A DNA stretch of 64,000 nucleotides from Collinsella sp. (GTDB lineage Bacteria > Actinomycetota > Coriobacteriia > Coriobacteriales > Coriobacteriaceae). Location of the stretch: contig DXMJ01000001.1 in the NCBI GenBank assembly GCA_019414265.1, positions 59,002 through 123,001 of the forward strand. Direction: 5' to 3'. The notes under the pieces are model-generated. The model was not told the DNA's origin. It made no database searches and saw nothing but the letters and a program-made list of their open reading frames with translations. Each line of letters begins with the position of its first letter. The stretch's first letter is position 1. Shown piece by piece: positions 7,602 through 17,008 of this stretch. A program made the position numbers and the translations under genes.

Positions 7602-8798
7602 TTACATAAGTGAATCGGGAGACGGCAGGAATGGCGACACCAGCGCCGTCGCGCCAAACAGAACAGCGCACCCAAAAAGCAGCGTTTCGTAGCTCTCGCC
7701 AATGCAGAAGGAGAGGGCCACGGGAATCAAAAACGTAAGTCCCAGTGAAACGGTGCTCACCACGCCGCCGGCGCTTCCCGCAAGTCCCTCGCGCACCTCG
7801 GGCAGCATGTAGGGCAGCGACTGAACGACCGGACCAGCGACGGAGCTCGAAACGCCGATCGCAAACATCAGCCCCACAGAAGGATGGGAGACAAAAGCCT
7901 CTCCTGCCCACATAAGGGCACTTCCCGCCATTGCGGAGATGGCCATAAACACGCGATAATCGCCAAATTGCGCCCGCACATAGGGTCCAGCCACGCTGCC
8001 GACAATCGATCCAAGCGTCACGAAAGAGGCGAGAAGTCCAGCAGCCTTGGGTTCAGTTGAAGCCTCAAGCGCTGAAACAAGATAACCCGAGTACGCCGTA
8101 GCCGATGCAAGGGCAACTCCAAGCAGTATCGCCACGAGCCAAACTATCGGCATCTTGATTACCGCCGCAAACGCACTTGCCGACGATGCAGCAGGCTCCG
8201 CGCCCTGAACGCCAAAGCCATCTGCAGCCTGCAGAACATCTGCCGACGGCGCAACCAGCAGCCACAGCAATCCAAACACGGCAAACAAAACCGCGGCAAG
8301 GGCATATGCTCGTCCGGGCGTTGCAAAGAGAGGAGAGGTTGCAAGCGAGCAGGCGATTCCGCCCGACCCCGCAGCGTAGAACCATCCCATGGCCCTATCG
8401 GTTTCTCCGCCAAAAGCGGAACCAAGCACTTTTAGAACGATGGCATTCACGACGCATGGTGCCGCACCCAGAAGCATGGTCGCCGTGAACAGCGTCGCAA
8501 ACGATGCGCACTCCGCGCGAGCAGCCGCTGCAATTGCAGAAATCGCCGACGCGATGAATACGAGCGCCTTCACGCCATATCGATCGGCGCAAACGCCGAC
8601 AGGCATGCCGAATACAACGGCAGGAACAAACGGGGCAAACAGGACGGCTGAAAACTCGGCCGAGGTCAGATGCAGGTCCGACACAACCAGATGTGTCAAT
8701 CCCGACACCTGATACTGCGCGTAGTTCGCAGCAAACACGATGCCGCACACCACAAACAGCAGGGCATATTTTTCGACCGTCCCTTTGCTCGCGTTCAT
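7602..8798 (-). CDS. Major facilitator superfamily transporter
   Basis: About 398 residues with some twelve hydrophobic segments. A cytoplasmic loop MPVGVCADRYGVK corresponds to the MFS motif between helices 2 and 3. It is clearly related to the carrier at 10456: both share ANYxQYQVSxL near the N terminus and an NAxxxKVLGxxF segment followed by GxFYAA. The ATG at 8798 is preceded by AGGG; a GTG one codon upstream is the alternative. It begins about nine bases after the amidohydrolase stop, so the two are probably co-transcribed. The substrate is unknown and may be linked to that hydrolase. Confidence 0.88.
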   Translation of the reverse strand: MNASKGTVEKYALLFVVCGIVFAANYAQYQVSGLTHLVVSDLHLTSAEFSAVLFAPFVPAVVFGMPVGVCADRYGVKALVFIASAISAIAAAARAECASFATLFTATMLLGAAPCVVNAIVLKVLGSAFGGETDRAMGWFYAAGSGGIACSLATSPLFATPGRAYALAAVLFAVFGLLWLLVAPSADVLQAADGFGVQGAEPAASSASAFAAVIKMPIVWLVAILLGVALASATAYSGYLVSALEASTEPKAAGLLASFVTLGSIVGSVAGPYVRAQFGDYRVFMAISAMAGSALMWAGEAFVSHPSVGLMFAIGVSSSVAGPVVQSLPYMLPEVREGLAGSAGGVVSTVSLGLTFLIPVALSFCIGESYETLLFGCAVLFGATALVSPFLPSPDSLM

Positions 8799-8806
8799 CA
8801 CCCTAT

Positions 8807-10453
8807 CTATGCTTCATCCTTGCGATAGACGACGCGTCCGTTAAAGATCGTCGTCTCGACTTCGAGATCGCGAAGCGCCATCGGGTTCATTTCAAACGGA
8901 TTGCCCGACAGGATGACGATATCGGCAAGCTTGCCGGCGGCAAGGCTGCCCAAACGGCGCTCAAAGCCCTCGACATATGCTGAGCCGAGCGTGTGCGCTT
9001 GCAGCGTCTCGCCGAGCGTCAGGGCATTCTCGCGGAAGTATCCCTCCGCCGGGTGCCCGTCAAACTCGCTACGCGTCACCGCAGCATACACGGTATCGAT
9101 AGGATCGATTGACATCACCGCAGGCCAGTCAGTACCAAGCCCTAAGTGGATTCCGCCATCGGCCTCTTCCCTATAGCGCCACATGTGGCTCATGCGCTCT
9201 TCGCCAAGAGACTCCTCGTACACGCCCTGCCCAAGGCCTCCGATGGGATGCTGCGGCTGGACCGCAGCATTAATGCCCAGGCGCTTCATGCGAGCAATAT
9301 CCTCGAGCTTCAGGTTATCTGTATGCTCGATAGCAAAACGCGCCCCCTTGTTGCCGCACACCTCCTCGGCACGCTCGACGGCATCGATAATCATCGTGGC
9401 CGATGCGTCGCCGATGGCATGAATACGAACATCGAAGCCATTCTTGCTGGCCTCGAGCATCATGCGGTCAAGCGTCTCCTGGTTGCATGCTGGTTCGCCG
9501 CGAAAGTCCTTCCCCGTAGGAGCGTTAAGATACGGCTCATGCATGTAGGCCGTGTACGCCTCGGGACAGCCGTCCAAAATGTACTTGAGACCCGCCATTC
9601 GGACGCGCTCGCCGTGATGACGCACACGCAGGGCCTGCGACTCTGCCATCGGAGCGTCGAGCGCAGAATAGTAGCTAATACGCAGCGTACTCAGGTCCTC
9701 GCTCGCCAGACGGTCATAGATGTCGTACACGCCGGGCGTGGTCACGCCCAAAGGATACATATCACCGATCGAAGTTATGCCGAGCTTGTTGAACTTGCGC
9801 ATCGACTTGAGCAACGACGCATCAAGGTCCGGTTTGTTGAGCACAACATCGAGCAAGATGTTCGTCGCCTGGGGCTCAGACAGAAAGCCATTGGGCTCGC
9901 CGTTGTCAAAGTGGCGGATAAGGCCACCTTCAGGCGTCGGGGTATTGCGATCAATACCAACCGCCCTAAGCGCGGCGGTATTGCACCACACCACGTGCAT
10001 CGAAAAATCCGAAAGCACGATTGGGCGGTCGATATCGAGCGCATCGAGGCTGCGGCAATCAGGGTCAATCGGGTTTTCCCATGCAGGCGAATACCAACCC
10101 TGGCCGTAAATCCACGGATTGTCAGGGTGTTCGGCAGCAAACTTTGCCACAGCATCCACGCAAGCCTGCTCACTCGGCAGGAACATCAGATCGCAACAGA
10201 AGTCTTCATCCTTCTGGATTGAACCAAGCGCAAAATGCATGTGTGAATCGTTGAATCCGGGCATGACCAGTTTGTTGCCGGCGTCAATAACCTCAGTATC
10301 GGGACCGATAAACGGCTGCACCTTGTCGGGAGAGCCCACGGCCACAATCTCGCTGCCGCGAACTGCAACGCACCCAGCGCGAGGCTCAAGTTCCTCGGCC
10401 GTAAACAGCGCCGTCGTCTTAAGGACGATATCGGCGGGAACCACCGATTCCAT
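8807..10453 (-). CDS. YtcJ-type metal-dependent amidohydrolase
   Basis: A 548-residue cytosolic hydrolase of the amidohydrolase superfamily. N-terminal strands lead into LVMPGFNDSHMHF, which holds the HxH metal pair. RIHAIGDAS and IEHTDNL supply later metal-site histidines. The C terminus GRLGSLAAGKLADIVILSGNPF is the typical composite beta-domain ending. Members hydrolyse amides or cyclic amides of varied structure, so the substrate is open. The start lies two bases after the stop of the upstream MFS gene and a second MFS gene follows, suggesting the carriers import or export its substrate or product. Confidence 0.9.
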   Translation of the reverse strand: MESVVPADIVLKTTALFTAEELEPRAGCVAVRGSEIVAVGSPDKVQPFIGPDTEVIDAGNKLVMPGFNDSHMHFALGSIQKDEDFCCDLMFLPSEQACVDAVAKFAAEHPDNPWIYGQGWYSPAWENPIDPDCRSLDALDIDRPIVLSDFSMHVVWCNTAALRAVGIDRNTPTPEGGLIRHFDNGEPNGFLSEPQATNILLDVVLNKPDLDASLLKSMRKFNKLGITSIGDMYPLGVTTPGVYDIYDRLASEDLSTLRISYYSALDAPMAESQALRVRHHGERVRMAGLKYILDGCPEAYTAYMHEPYLNAPTGKDFRGEPACNQETLDRMMLEASKNGFDVRIHAIGDASATMIIDAVERAEEVCGNKGARFAIEHTDNLKLEDIARMKRLGINAAVQPQHPIGGLGQGVYEESLGEERMSHMWRYREEADGGIHLGLGTDWPAVMSIDPIDTVYAAVTRSEFDGHPAEGYFRENALTLGETLQAHTLGSAYVEGFERRLGSLAAGKLADIVILSGNPFEMNPMALRDLEVETTIFNGRVVYRKDEA

Positions 10454-10455
10454 GG

Positions 10456-11667
10456 CTACTCACCGTCCTTGGCGGCGGCAGCCTGCATGGCCTTGCGGCC
10501 GAGCTCGGGCAGGAAGAAAACCGGAACCACGGAAAGCAGGAAGCAGAGGCTCTCGAGACCCATGTTCATAGTGTAATCGGCACCGGCAATGGCGGAGATA
10601 CCGATAGGCAGGAAATAGCTCATGAGCAGGGAAATGGTGCCTACGATACCGCCAGCGGAGCCAGCATACTTATCACCAATCTCGGGAAGGAGGACAGGCA
10701 TGGACTGCATGATCGGGCCGTTGATGGCGGTAAAGAAGCCATTGATGACCAAAATCGTCCACAGAAGGAAACCAACCGGGGTGTACCACGTCACGAACAT
10801 CGATATGGCACCGATGAGAGTAGTGACGATGAGAAAACCCTTGAACTTTCCAAGCTTATCGCAGAACGCAGGCCCAACGATGCAGCCGAAAAAGCTGCCA
10901 ACGGTAACAATTGCGGCCATGAAACCAGCAGTGGCGACGTCTATGCCCTTGCCAAGCTGAAGCGCCTGAGGCAGGAAACCGGCATAGGCAGTGGTAGAGG
11001 CAAGTCCAAAACCGACGCCGATGGAGATTAGCCACACGCCAGGACTCTTGATAGCAACCTTGATGTAGTCGAGCACGGGCTCGGGCTCGGGGAGCGATTG
11101 CCCCTCGGGCACATCTCGGTCAAGCACAATCCAAAGAACCCAGGAAATGGTCATGACGACAGCAGCGACCATATAAGAGTTAAAGACGCTGCCGAACAAG
11201 CCAGCGCAGATCTGAGCGACAACGATGGCAACGCACGAAGCCGCGTAGAACAAGCCCATGGCGAAACCAGTCTGTTCACGGAACCAGGTGCCGAGCACCT
11301 TGATGAGGTTGGCGTTGAGTGCCGAGATTCCCATGCCAATCAGGAACATCGATGTCATCTGCATCGTGAACGAATCGAGCGTAAAGCAACGGAGAAAACC
11401 GCCGGCAACCGAAATTGCGGTGCAAACCGTGACAACTTTCTTAGAACCGATACGGTCACCAAGGGCACCCAGCGGAATTGAGAAGAAAACGGCGGTAAGC
11501 ATAGGAACGAGGAACAGCATCGAAAAGCCGACGGTATCGATATTGAGCATAGGCATGACCTCGACGGCGAGTGCTGAGACCTGGTACTGCATGTAGTTAG
11601 CCATAAAGCACAGCAAGCAAACGACTGAAACAATCGCCCAACGCCATGAAGGAAGCTTCTCTTCCAT
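10456..11667 (-). CDS. Major facilitator superfamily transporter
   Basis: 403 residues, about twelve membrane segments. SIPLGALGDRIGSKK is a good match to the MFS signature loop after helix 2. It starts at an ATG with AAGGAG seven bases upstream and is the first gene of a probable unit MFS - amidohydrolase - MFS. It is paralogous to the carrier at 7602 (shared ANYMQYQVSAL-type segment). It is divergently transcribed from a LuxR-type regulator across 201 bases, the usual arrangement for a locally controlled transport gene. Confidence 0.92.
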   Translation of the reverse strand: MEEKLPSWRWAIVSVVCLLCFMANYMQYQVSALAVEVMPMLNIDTVGFSMLFLVPMLTAVFFSIPLGALGDRIGSKKVVTVCTAISVAGGFLRCFTLDSFTMQMTSMFLIGMGISALNANLIKVLGTWFREQTGFAMGLFYAASCVAIVVAQICAGLFGSVFNSYMVAAVVMTISWVLWIVLDRDVPEGQSLPEPEPVLDYIKVAIKSPGVWLISIGVGFGLASTTAYAGFLPQALQLGKGIDVATAGFMAAIVTVGSFFGCIVGPAFCDKLGKFKGFLIVTTLIGAISMFVTWYTPVGFLLWTILVINGFFTAINGPIMQSMPVLLPEIGDKYAGSAGGIVGTISLLMSYFLPIGISAIAGADYTMNMGLESLCFLLSVVPVFFLPELGRKAMQAAAAKDGE

Positions 11668-11802
11668 GATGACTCCTTTAATAAGTCGGAATAATCAAAC
11701 AGCTTGGAGAACCGGGCCCTGGCTCTTAGGTATTCATATTTTGCGATTGGCCCCTCACCGAAACCATTCGGCTAACGGCTTATCATCATTCGAAAAAAGG
11801 AG

Positions 11803-11808
11803 TAGTAT
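11803..11808 (+). promoter_or_regulatory. Possible promoter -10 of the luxR-type gene
   Basis: TAGTAT at 11803-11808 is preceded at 17 bases by TTATCA (11780-11785). Both match the vegetative consensus only partly. The surrounding 201-base divergent region is AT-richer than its neighbours and probably holds both promoters. Confidence 0.3.
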
Positions 11809-11868
11809 CTCTACGCAAATTAACTAAAATGCCAGCTAAACCACTACGCAATCTCATCGGAGGTCATC

Positions 11869-12651
11869 TTGAGCTTTTTGTCCGATTCTGAATGGCTCTG
11901 CTTAAACGATCTCGTGCTTTCGATTAATTCCATCGACAGCGACCGCGAGTTTCGCTCGACCGTCCTCAAAAAGCTGCGTTTTCTCATCCCCTACGAGTCG
12001 GCTGCATTTTTCCTGAGCGACCTTTCCAGGGATCTCGTATCCACCCCGCAAGAATGGAAAACGCGCGTCTTTCTTGACCCTCTTGGCATCGATGTCCCCG
12101 CTGGGATGCTCGAGCTCTACACCGAAAAGTACTGGCAGCAGGACATGATCGTCGCCCACCGCAATCTTACGCGCTCGACGGTGCTGCGCGAGTCCGATCA
12201 GCTCAGCCCTGGCGATATCGACAGCAGTTATATGAAGGATTATCTTGGCGGCCGCCACGTCGTCAACGTCAGTTTCTTTAATGACGAGGGCTTTTTGGGA
12301 TCGCTCAATCTTAATCGCAAGAAAGAAGAGGGCGACTTTAGCGATCGCGAAGTTCAAATCCTTGAGCTCATCGAACCACACCTCACGAACCGACTATCAA
12401 AATGGCGTGTGCGCGCCGACCGCAGCTCGTCTGAAATCGTATTTGCTCACGACTACGACGTCTCAGCGCGCGAAATCGATGTGTGTCGTTGCGTGTTATC
12501 GGGCATGGACAACGCGGCCATCGCCGAAGAGCTCTCCATCAGCACTGGCACCGTTAAAAAGCATCTGGAGAACATCTTTCGAAAAACACAGGTCAACAGC
12601 CGCGTTGGGCTCATGGCGCTCCTTCAGCAGTACACGGCGCTCAAGCAGTAA
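11869..12651 (+). CDS. LuxR-family transcriptional regulator
   Basis: 260 residues. Residues about 1-185 form an alpha/beta sensor-like region without a recognised motif (possibly GAF-like). Residues about 195-255 are a LuxR/GerE helix-turn-helix (SAREIDVCRCVLSGMDN, AEELSISTGTVKKHLENIF). There is no phosphoacceptor receiver domain. The start is a TTG at 11869 with GGAGG five bases upstream; no better in-frame ATG is near. It is divergent from the MFS-amidohydrolase genes and is the likely regulator of that unit. The ligand is unknown. Confidence 0.88.
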   Translation: MSFLSDSEWLCLNDLVLSINSIDSDREFRSTVLKKLRFLIPYESAAFFLSDLSRDLVSTPQEWKTRVFLDPLGIDVPAGMLELYTEKYWQQDMIVAHRNLTRSTVLRESDQLSPGDIDSSYMKDYLGGRHVVNVSFFNDEGFLGSLNLNRKKEEGDFSDREVQILELIEPHLTNRLSKWRVRADRSSSEIVFAHDYDVSAREIDVCRCVLSGMDNAAIAEELSISTGTVKKHLENIFRKTQVNSRVGLMALLQQYTALKQ

Positions 12652-12675
12652 GACCGTTCTCGCCCGCGAACCCGC

Positions 12676-14319
12676 TCACGCCCTATAAAACACGTTGTCG
12701 GCAAAAAAGTCGGTCGGCGGCTCCATGCAGGCAATCTCACCGTCGAACATCATGGCAATGTCATCGGCAACCTGCTCGGCAAAATCCAGGTCGTGCGTGG
12801 CCATGATGACGGTGCCGCCAGCCTCTGCATGGTCACGCAGAGCGCGGGCAATGATGCGGCGGCTGGTCAGGTCCAAACCCTTGGTGGGCTCATCGAGCAA
12901 TAGTAGTTCGGGGCCGATTAGCAGCAGTTTTGCCAATGCAAGCAGTTGACGCTGCCCGCCCGAAAGATCGTACGGGTGGCGTCCATCCAAGCCCGACAGC
13001 CCCAGGCTCGCCGCGCGCTCCCGCGCCACAGCCTCGTCATATCCGCAGGTCGAAGCCCATTCCATCAGCTCATCGCGCACCGTCTCGGCAACCAGCAACG
13101 CCTTGGGATTCTGAGGCAGCAGTGCCGTCGAGGCCGCCGCGCGCACCATACGACCACGCTGCAACTTGACCGTCTTGGCCAGCACCGAAAGCATTGTCGA
13201 CTTGCCGCAACCGTTGCCGCCAACAACCGCATGCACCGCGCCTGCCGAAAACGACGCATCGAGCCCACGCAGCACCCAGCCGGACGCCCGATCGTAGCGA
13301 AACCAGCTCCCTGCCAGGGTGGTAGCCGGCCCAGCGTGCATTTTTGGGAGTATTCGGCATCCACCGGCGCGCGATGGCGCCCCCGAGTCACCCTGCGGCA
13401 GTATTTGCGCCCCAAATTCAGCCGATTTGTCCGATTTCAGTCCTTTTTTTGCACCCGGAGCGCCCCCGCGCGGGTCCAAAGAGCCCGGCTGGCCACTGGC
13501 GCTGCTGAAAACTCCGTTTTTTGCACGCCGCGAGGCACCCCACCCCGGCACCTCGCCAGAAAACAGCTCTTCACGGTACCCCAGGGAGACAATGTCAGCC
13601 ACCTCGCACACGCGTCCGTCCTCAATCCGGTACGCGCACGTCGCGTATTCGAGCATCGGGCGCGGCTGGTGCGTTGCCACAACAACCGTGCAACCCAACT
13701 CGCGATTCACGCGAAACAGCGCATGCAGAAAACTCTTCTCGGCAACGGGATCCAGTTGGGACGTGGGCTCGTCGAGCAGCAGCACGCGTGGGCGCAACGC
13801 CAGCACAGCCGCCAGCGACAGCAGCTGTTTGCGTCCGCCCGAAAGCGTATCGGTATCGCGGTGGAGCCAATCCTCCAACCCAAAGAAATAGCTGGTCTCG
13901 GCCACGCGACGGCGCATCTCATCACGCGACATGCCTAGGTTTTCCAGGCCAAACGCCATCTCGTGCCACACGGTTTCGCACACGATCTGGTTCTCGGGGT
14001 CCTGAAACACATAGCCCACACGCTCCGCGGACGCCCGGACATCCATGTCGGCAACGCTCTCGCCCAGCACGAACAGCTCGCCAGCGCATTCACCCGTCGG
14101 CGAAATCTCGGGCTTGAGCAGCGAGAGCAGCGTCGACTTGCCCGACCCGGTACCGCCAACGAGCAGTGCAAACGCACCTTGGGGGACAGACCAGTCGAGC
14201 CCGTCGAGCACCAGCGCCTCAGCCCCGGGGTAGGTAAAGCTCAGGCCCCGTACCTCAATCGCGGGTACATCAGAGCCGCACGCCACGCCCGTTACCGAGC
14301 AGCTATCCAACTGGGTCAT
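12676..14319 (-). CDS. ECF-type dual ABC ATPase (A-A' fusion)
   Basis: Cytoplasmic energising subunit with two ABC domains in one 547-residue chain. Domain 1 has Walker A GGTGSGKST at 55-63, signature LSGGRKQ near 160 and Walker B VLLLDEPTSQLDP. Domain 2 has Walker A GGNGCGKST at 366-374, signature LSGGQRQ and LLLLDEPTKGLDL. Residues about 255-330 form a long Gly/Ala/Pro/Lys-rich linker unusual for the family. The start overlaps the T-component stop by one base (TGATG). The pair lacks an S component beside it, so it may serve S proteins encoded elsewhere. Confidence 0.92.
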   Translation of the reverse strand: MTQLDSCSVTGVACGSDVPAIEVRGLSFTYPGAEALVLDGLDWSVPQGAFALLVGGTGSGKSTLLSLLKPEISPTGECAGELFVLGESVADMDVRASAERVGYVFQDPENQIVCETVWHEMAFGLENLGMSRDEMRRRVAETSYFFGLEDWLHRDTDTLSGGRKQLLSLAAVLALRPRVLLLDEPTSQLDPVAEKSFLHALFRVNRELGCTVVVATHQPRPMLEYATCAYRIEDGRVCEVADIVSLGYREELFSGEVPGWGASRRAKNGVFSSASGQPGSLDPRGGAPGAKKGLKSDKSAEFGAQILPQGDSGAPSRAGGCRILPKMHAGPATTLAGSWFRYDRASGWVLRGLDASFSAGAVHAVVGGNGCGKSTMLSVLAKTVKLQRGRMVRAAASTALLPQNPKALLVAETVRDELMEWASTCGYDEAVARERAASLGLSGLDGRHPYDLSGGQRQLLALAKLLLIGPELLLLDEPTKGLDLTSRRIIARALRDHAEAGGTVIMATHDLDFAEQVADDIAMMFDGEIACMEPPTDFFADNVFYRA

Positions 14320-15206
14320 CAGCCAAACCTCTTCTCGTCAATCGCGTACAGCACGCAGGGCAGCGCCATCCAGGCCGCATATACGACATAGCCCAGCCAC
14401 GGCGCCGGCACCGATAGTTGCGGGTAAAACGAATACTGCGCCATCGCGGTCCACGCCACTGCCGTCGTGGCCACGCCAAACAGCGCAAGCGCAACCAGCG
14501 CGGCAACATCGCCGCGCTCCAGCCGATACCGCGCGTACGTCGTGCGGCGCGTCGCGGCACCCCACCCACGGGAGCGCATGGCGTCCGCGCGCTCCAGCGA
14601 ATCCTCCATGCCCCAGCCCATCAACACGCTCGATGCCCGTAGGCGCGAACGCACGGGGTCGGCCGACGCATGCCCCGGCACATCAATCGCATCCTGCACC
14701 GCCAGTACCGTACGACCGCGGCGCAAAAACTGCGGGATAAGCCGCATGCACATCGAGATCATGAGCGCGATCACCGGCGCGGTGTTGCCCAGAAGCGCAA
14801 GCACCTTGTCGTATTCGAGCATCGATGCCGCTGCCTCAAACCACAGTACGCTCGCCACAAACAGCCCGCCCATGCACAGGCCGTATACCATGCTCTCCAG
14901 ATACACCGCGCGCATGCCAATACGGAACAGCTCCGTCGAGCCCGAGGCGCTAAACAGCGGATTGAGCACCGCGATGATCAAAATCACCGGCAGCTGCCAG
15001 CGAAGCGCCCCCAACGCACGCGCGGCGCCGCGCGTCGCAAACCCGTACGCCAACCCGCCCGCAAGCGACAGTGCAATCAGCACCGGCTGCATCGAGAACA
15101 TGGTGAATCCCAGCGTCAGCACCATGTAGAGGGCCGGCACCGCCGGATGCGACATCGAAAATGCCGCAACGGGCTCGTTGCCCGATTCCTCTCGTATGAT
15201 ATCCAC
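14319..15206 (-). CDS. ecfT: ECF transporter T component
   Basis: Membrane coupling subunit of an ECF importer, about 295 residues. It has five to six hydrophobic segments and the CbiQ/EcfT cytoplasmic helices: RLIPQFLRRGRTVLAVQDA in the first coupling region and DSLERADAMRSRGWG, carrying the diagnostic A-M-x-x-R-G-W motif. The proposed start is a GTG at 15206 with GGGAGG five bases upstream; the frame is open further but would add a basic, non-membrane extension. It is coupled by overlap to the dual ATPase gene and divergent from glmU. Confidence 0.85.
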   Translation of the reverse strand: MDIIREESGNEPVAAFSMSHPAVPALYMVLTLGFTMFSMQPVLIALSLAGGLAYGFATRGAARALGALRWQLPVILIIAVLNPLFSASGSTELFRIGMRAVYLESMVYGLCMGGLFVASVLWFEAAASMLEYDKVLALLGNTAPVIALMISMCMRLIPQFLRRGRTVLAVQDAIDVPGHASADPVRSRLRASSVLMGWGMEDSLERADAMRSRGWGAATRRTTYARYRLERGDVAALVALALFGVATTAVAWTAMAQYSFYPQLSVPAPWLGYVVYAAWMALPCVLYAIDEKRFG

Positions 15207-15403
15207 GGGCACCTCCCATCCCTCGCGCAAAACGCCAACGCCGCAGCGCCGCCGCCATGCACAACCAGCGCAAATACCACGTCGGCGGTACCGACATCGG
15301 CCGCCATGCGCCAATCGTTACGCGCTCATCATATGCCTGCGGTATCATATTGCGCCGTGTATCGTTTCCAAACACACGTCTCTATAACGTAACAGGAGAT
15401 CAC

Positions 15404-16816
15404 ATGGACGCAACCGCAATTATCCTCGCCGCCGGCGAGGGCACCCGCATGAAGTCGAACCACTGCAAGGTTTCGCACAAGATCCTGGGTAAGCCCATGG
15501 TTCAGTGGATCGTCGACGCCACCATCAAGGCCGGCTGCAGCCGCGTCGTGGTCGTCATCGGCAGCCACGCCGACGAGATGCGTGCCCTTATCGACGGCGC
15601 CTACGCCAACAGCGCCACCAAGGTCGAGTGCGTCGAGCAGACCGAGCGCCTGGGCACCGGCCACGCCGTCAAGGTCGCGCTCGAGGCCTGCGGCATCACG
15701 CAAGGCCCCGTCGTCGTGCTCAACGGCGACCTGCCGCTCATCACCGCCGACACCGTCGCCAAGTTCGCGCAGACCGTCGCCACCGGCGAGCTCGCCTGCA
15801 CCGTCATGACCATGACCCCGCCCGATCCCTTTGGCTACGGCCGCATCAAGCTGGGCGCCGATGGTCAGATCGAGCGCATCATCGAGCAGAAGGACTGCAC
15901 GCCCGAGCAGGCCGCCACGCTGCTGGAGTGCAACGCCGGCTGCTACGCCTTCGACGGCGCGCAGCTCGCCGCACACATTGACGAGATCGGCAACGACAAC
16001 GCGCAGTCCGAGTACTACCTGCCCGACATGCTCGAGATCCTTAAACGCCACGGCCAGGCGGTCTCCATCTTCCACTGTGACGACTACCGCGACGGCCTGG
16101 GCGTCAACAGCCGCATCCAGCTCGCGCAGCTCACCGCCATCGCGCGCGACCGCATCAACGAGCACTGGATGGCCGAGGGCGTTACCTTCATCGACCCCAC
16201 GCAGGCCTGGATCGGCCCCGACGCCGTCATCGGCCGCGACACCGTCGTGTGGCCGCAGACGCACCTGATCGGCCACGTCACCGTGGGCGAGGAGTGCCAG
16301 CTCGGTCCCAACAGCCGCCTCACCGACACCACCGTCGGCAGCGGCTGCACCATCGATGAGACCATCGCCATCGAGGCCGTCATCGAGAACGGCGTCGACT
16401 GCGGCCCGCGCGCCTACCTGCGCCCGGGCACCCACATGCTCGACGGTTCCAAGGCCGGCACGCACGTGGAGATCAAGAAGTCCACGATCGGCGAGGGCTC
16501 CAAGGTTCCGCACCTGTCCTACATCGGCGACACCACCATGGGCTCCGGCGTCAACGTGGGCGCGGGCTCCATCACCTGCAACTACGACGGCGTGCACAAG
16601 CACAAGACCGTCATCGGCAAGGATGCCTTCATCGGTTCCGACACCATGATGGTCGCGCCCGCCCAGATCGGCGACGGCGCGCTCGTGGCTGCCGGCTCCG
16701 TCATCACCGAGCCGGTCCCGGCAGACGCGCTCGGACTGGGCCGCGCCCGTCAGGTAAATATTGAGGGCTGGGCCGCCGATTACCGCCGCCGCCTGCACGA
16801 GGACGACGAGGTATAA
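15404..16816 (+). CDS. glmU: UDP-GlcNAc pyrophosphorylase / GlcN-1-P acetyltransferase
   Basis: Bifunctional enzyme making UDP-N-acetylglucosamine for peptidoglycan. The N-terminal uridylyltransferase shows LAAGEGTRMKS, QTERLGTGHAV and LNGDLPL. The C-terminal left-handed beta helix contains hexapeptide repeats and RPGTHMLDGSKAGTHVEIKK, then GAGSITCNYDG and KTVIGKDAFIGSD. The length, 470 residues, is normal. The start at 15404 has AGGAG seven bases upstream; the frame extends further upstream without reason. It is followed by a terminator and prs, the order common in Gram-positive bacteria. Confidence 0.97.
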   Translation: MDATAIILAAGEGTRMKSNHCKVSHKILGKPMVQWIVDATIKAGCSRVVVVIGSHADEMRALIDGAYANSATKVECVEQTERLGTGHAVKVALEACGITQGPVVVLNGDLPLITADTVAKFAQTVATGELACTVMTMTPPDPFGYGRIKLGADGQIERIIEQKDCTPEQAATLLECNAGCYAFDGAQLAAHIDEIGNDNAQSEYYLPDMLEILKRHGQAVSIFHCDDYRDGLGVNSRIQLAQLTAIARDRINEHWMAEGVTFIDPTQAWIGPDAVIGRDTVVWPQTHLIGHVTVGEECQLGPNSRLTDTTVGSGCTIDETIAIEAVIENGVDCGPRAYLRPGTHMLDGSKAGTHVEIKKSTIGEGSKVPHLSYIGDTTMGSGVNVGAGSITCNYDGVHKHKTVIGKDAFIGSDTMMVAPAQIGDGALVAAGSVITEPVPADALGLGRARQVNIEGWAADYRRRLHEDDEV

Positions 16817-16833
16817 CGTTTTACCAAGCATCT

Positions 16834-16866
16834 AAGGAGCTGTTCCATGGGGACGGCTCCTTTTTC
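16834..16866 (+). terminator. Terminator after glmU
   Basis: AAGGAGC pairs with GCTCCTT, and GTTCC further pairs with GGGAC, capped by ATG and followed by TTTTTCT. Confidence 0.85.
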
Positions 16867-17008
16867 TATCGTGACCTGCGCGACCGGATGAGTGGTCGGT
16901 TCGTGTCCGTTGACGGTAAAGACGTTATCAAGACCCGAATAACCCCGCCGCACGGTTACAATGCAAAAAGGCATCTATATGGCATTCGATGTATAAAGGA
17001 GAAGGGTA

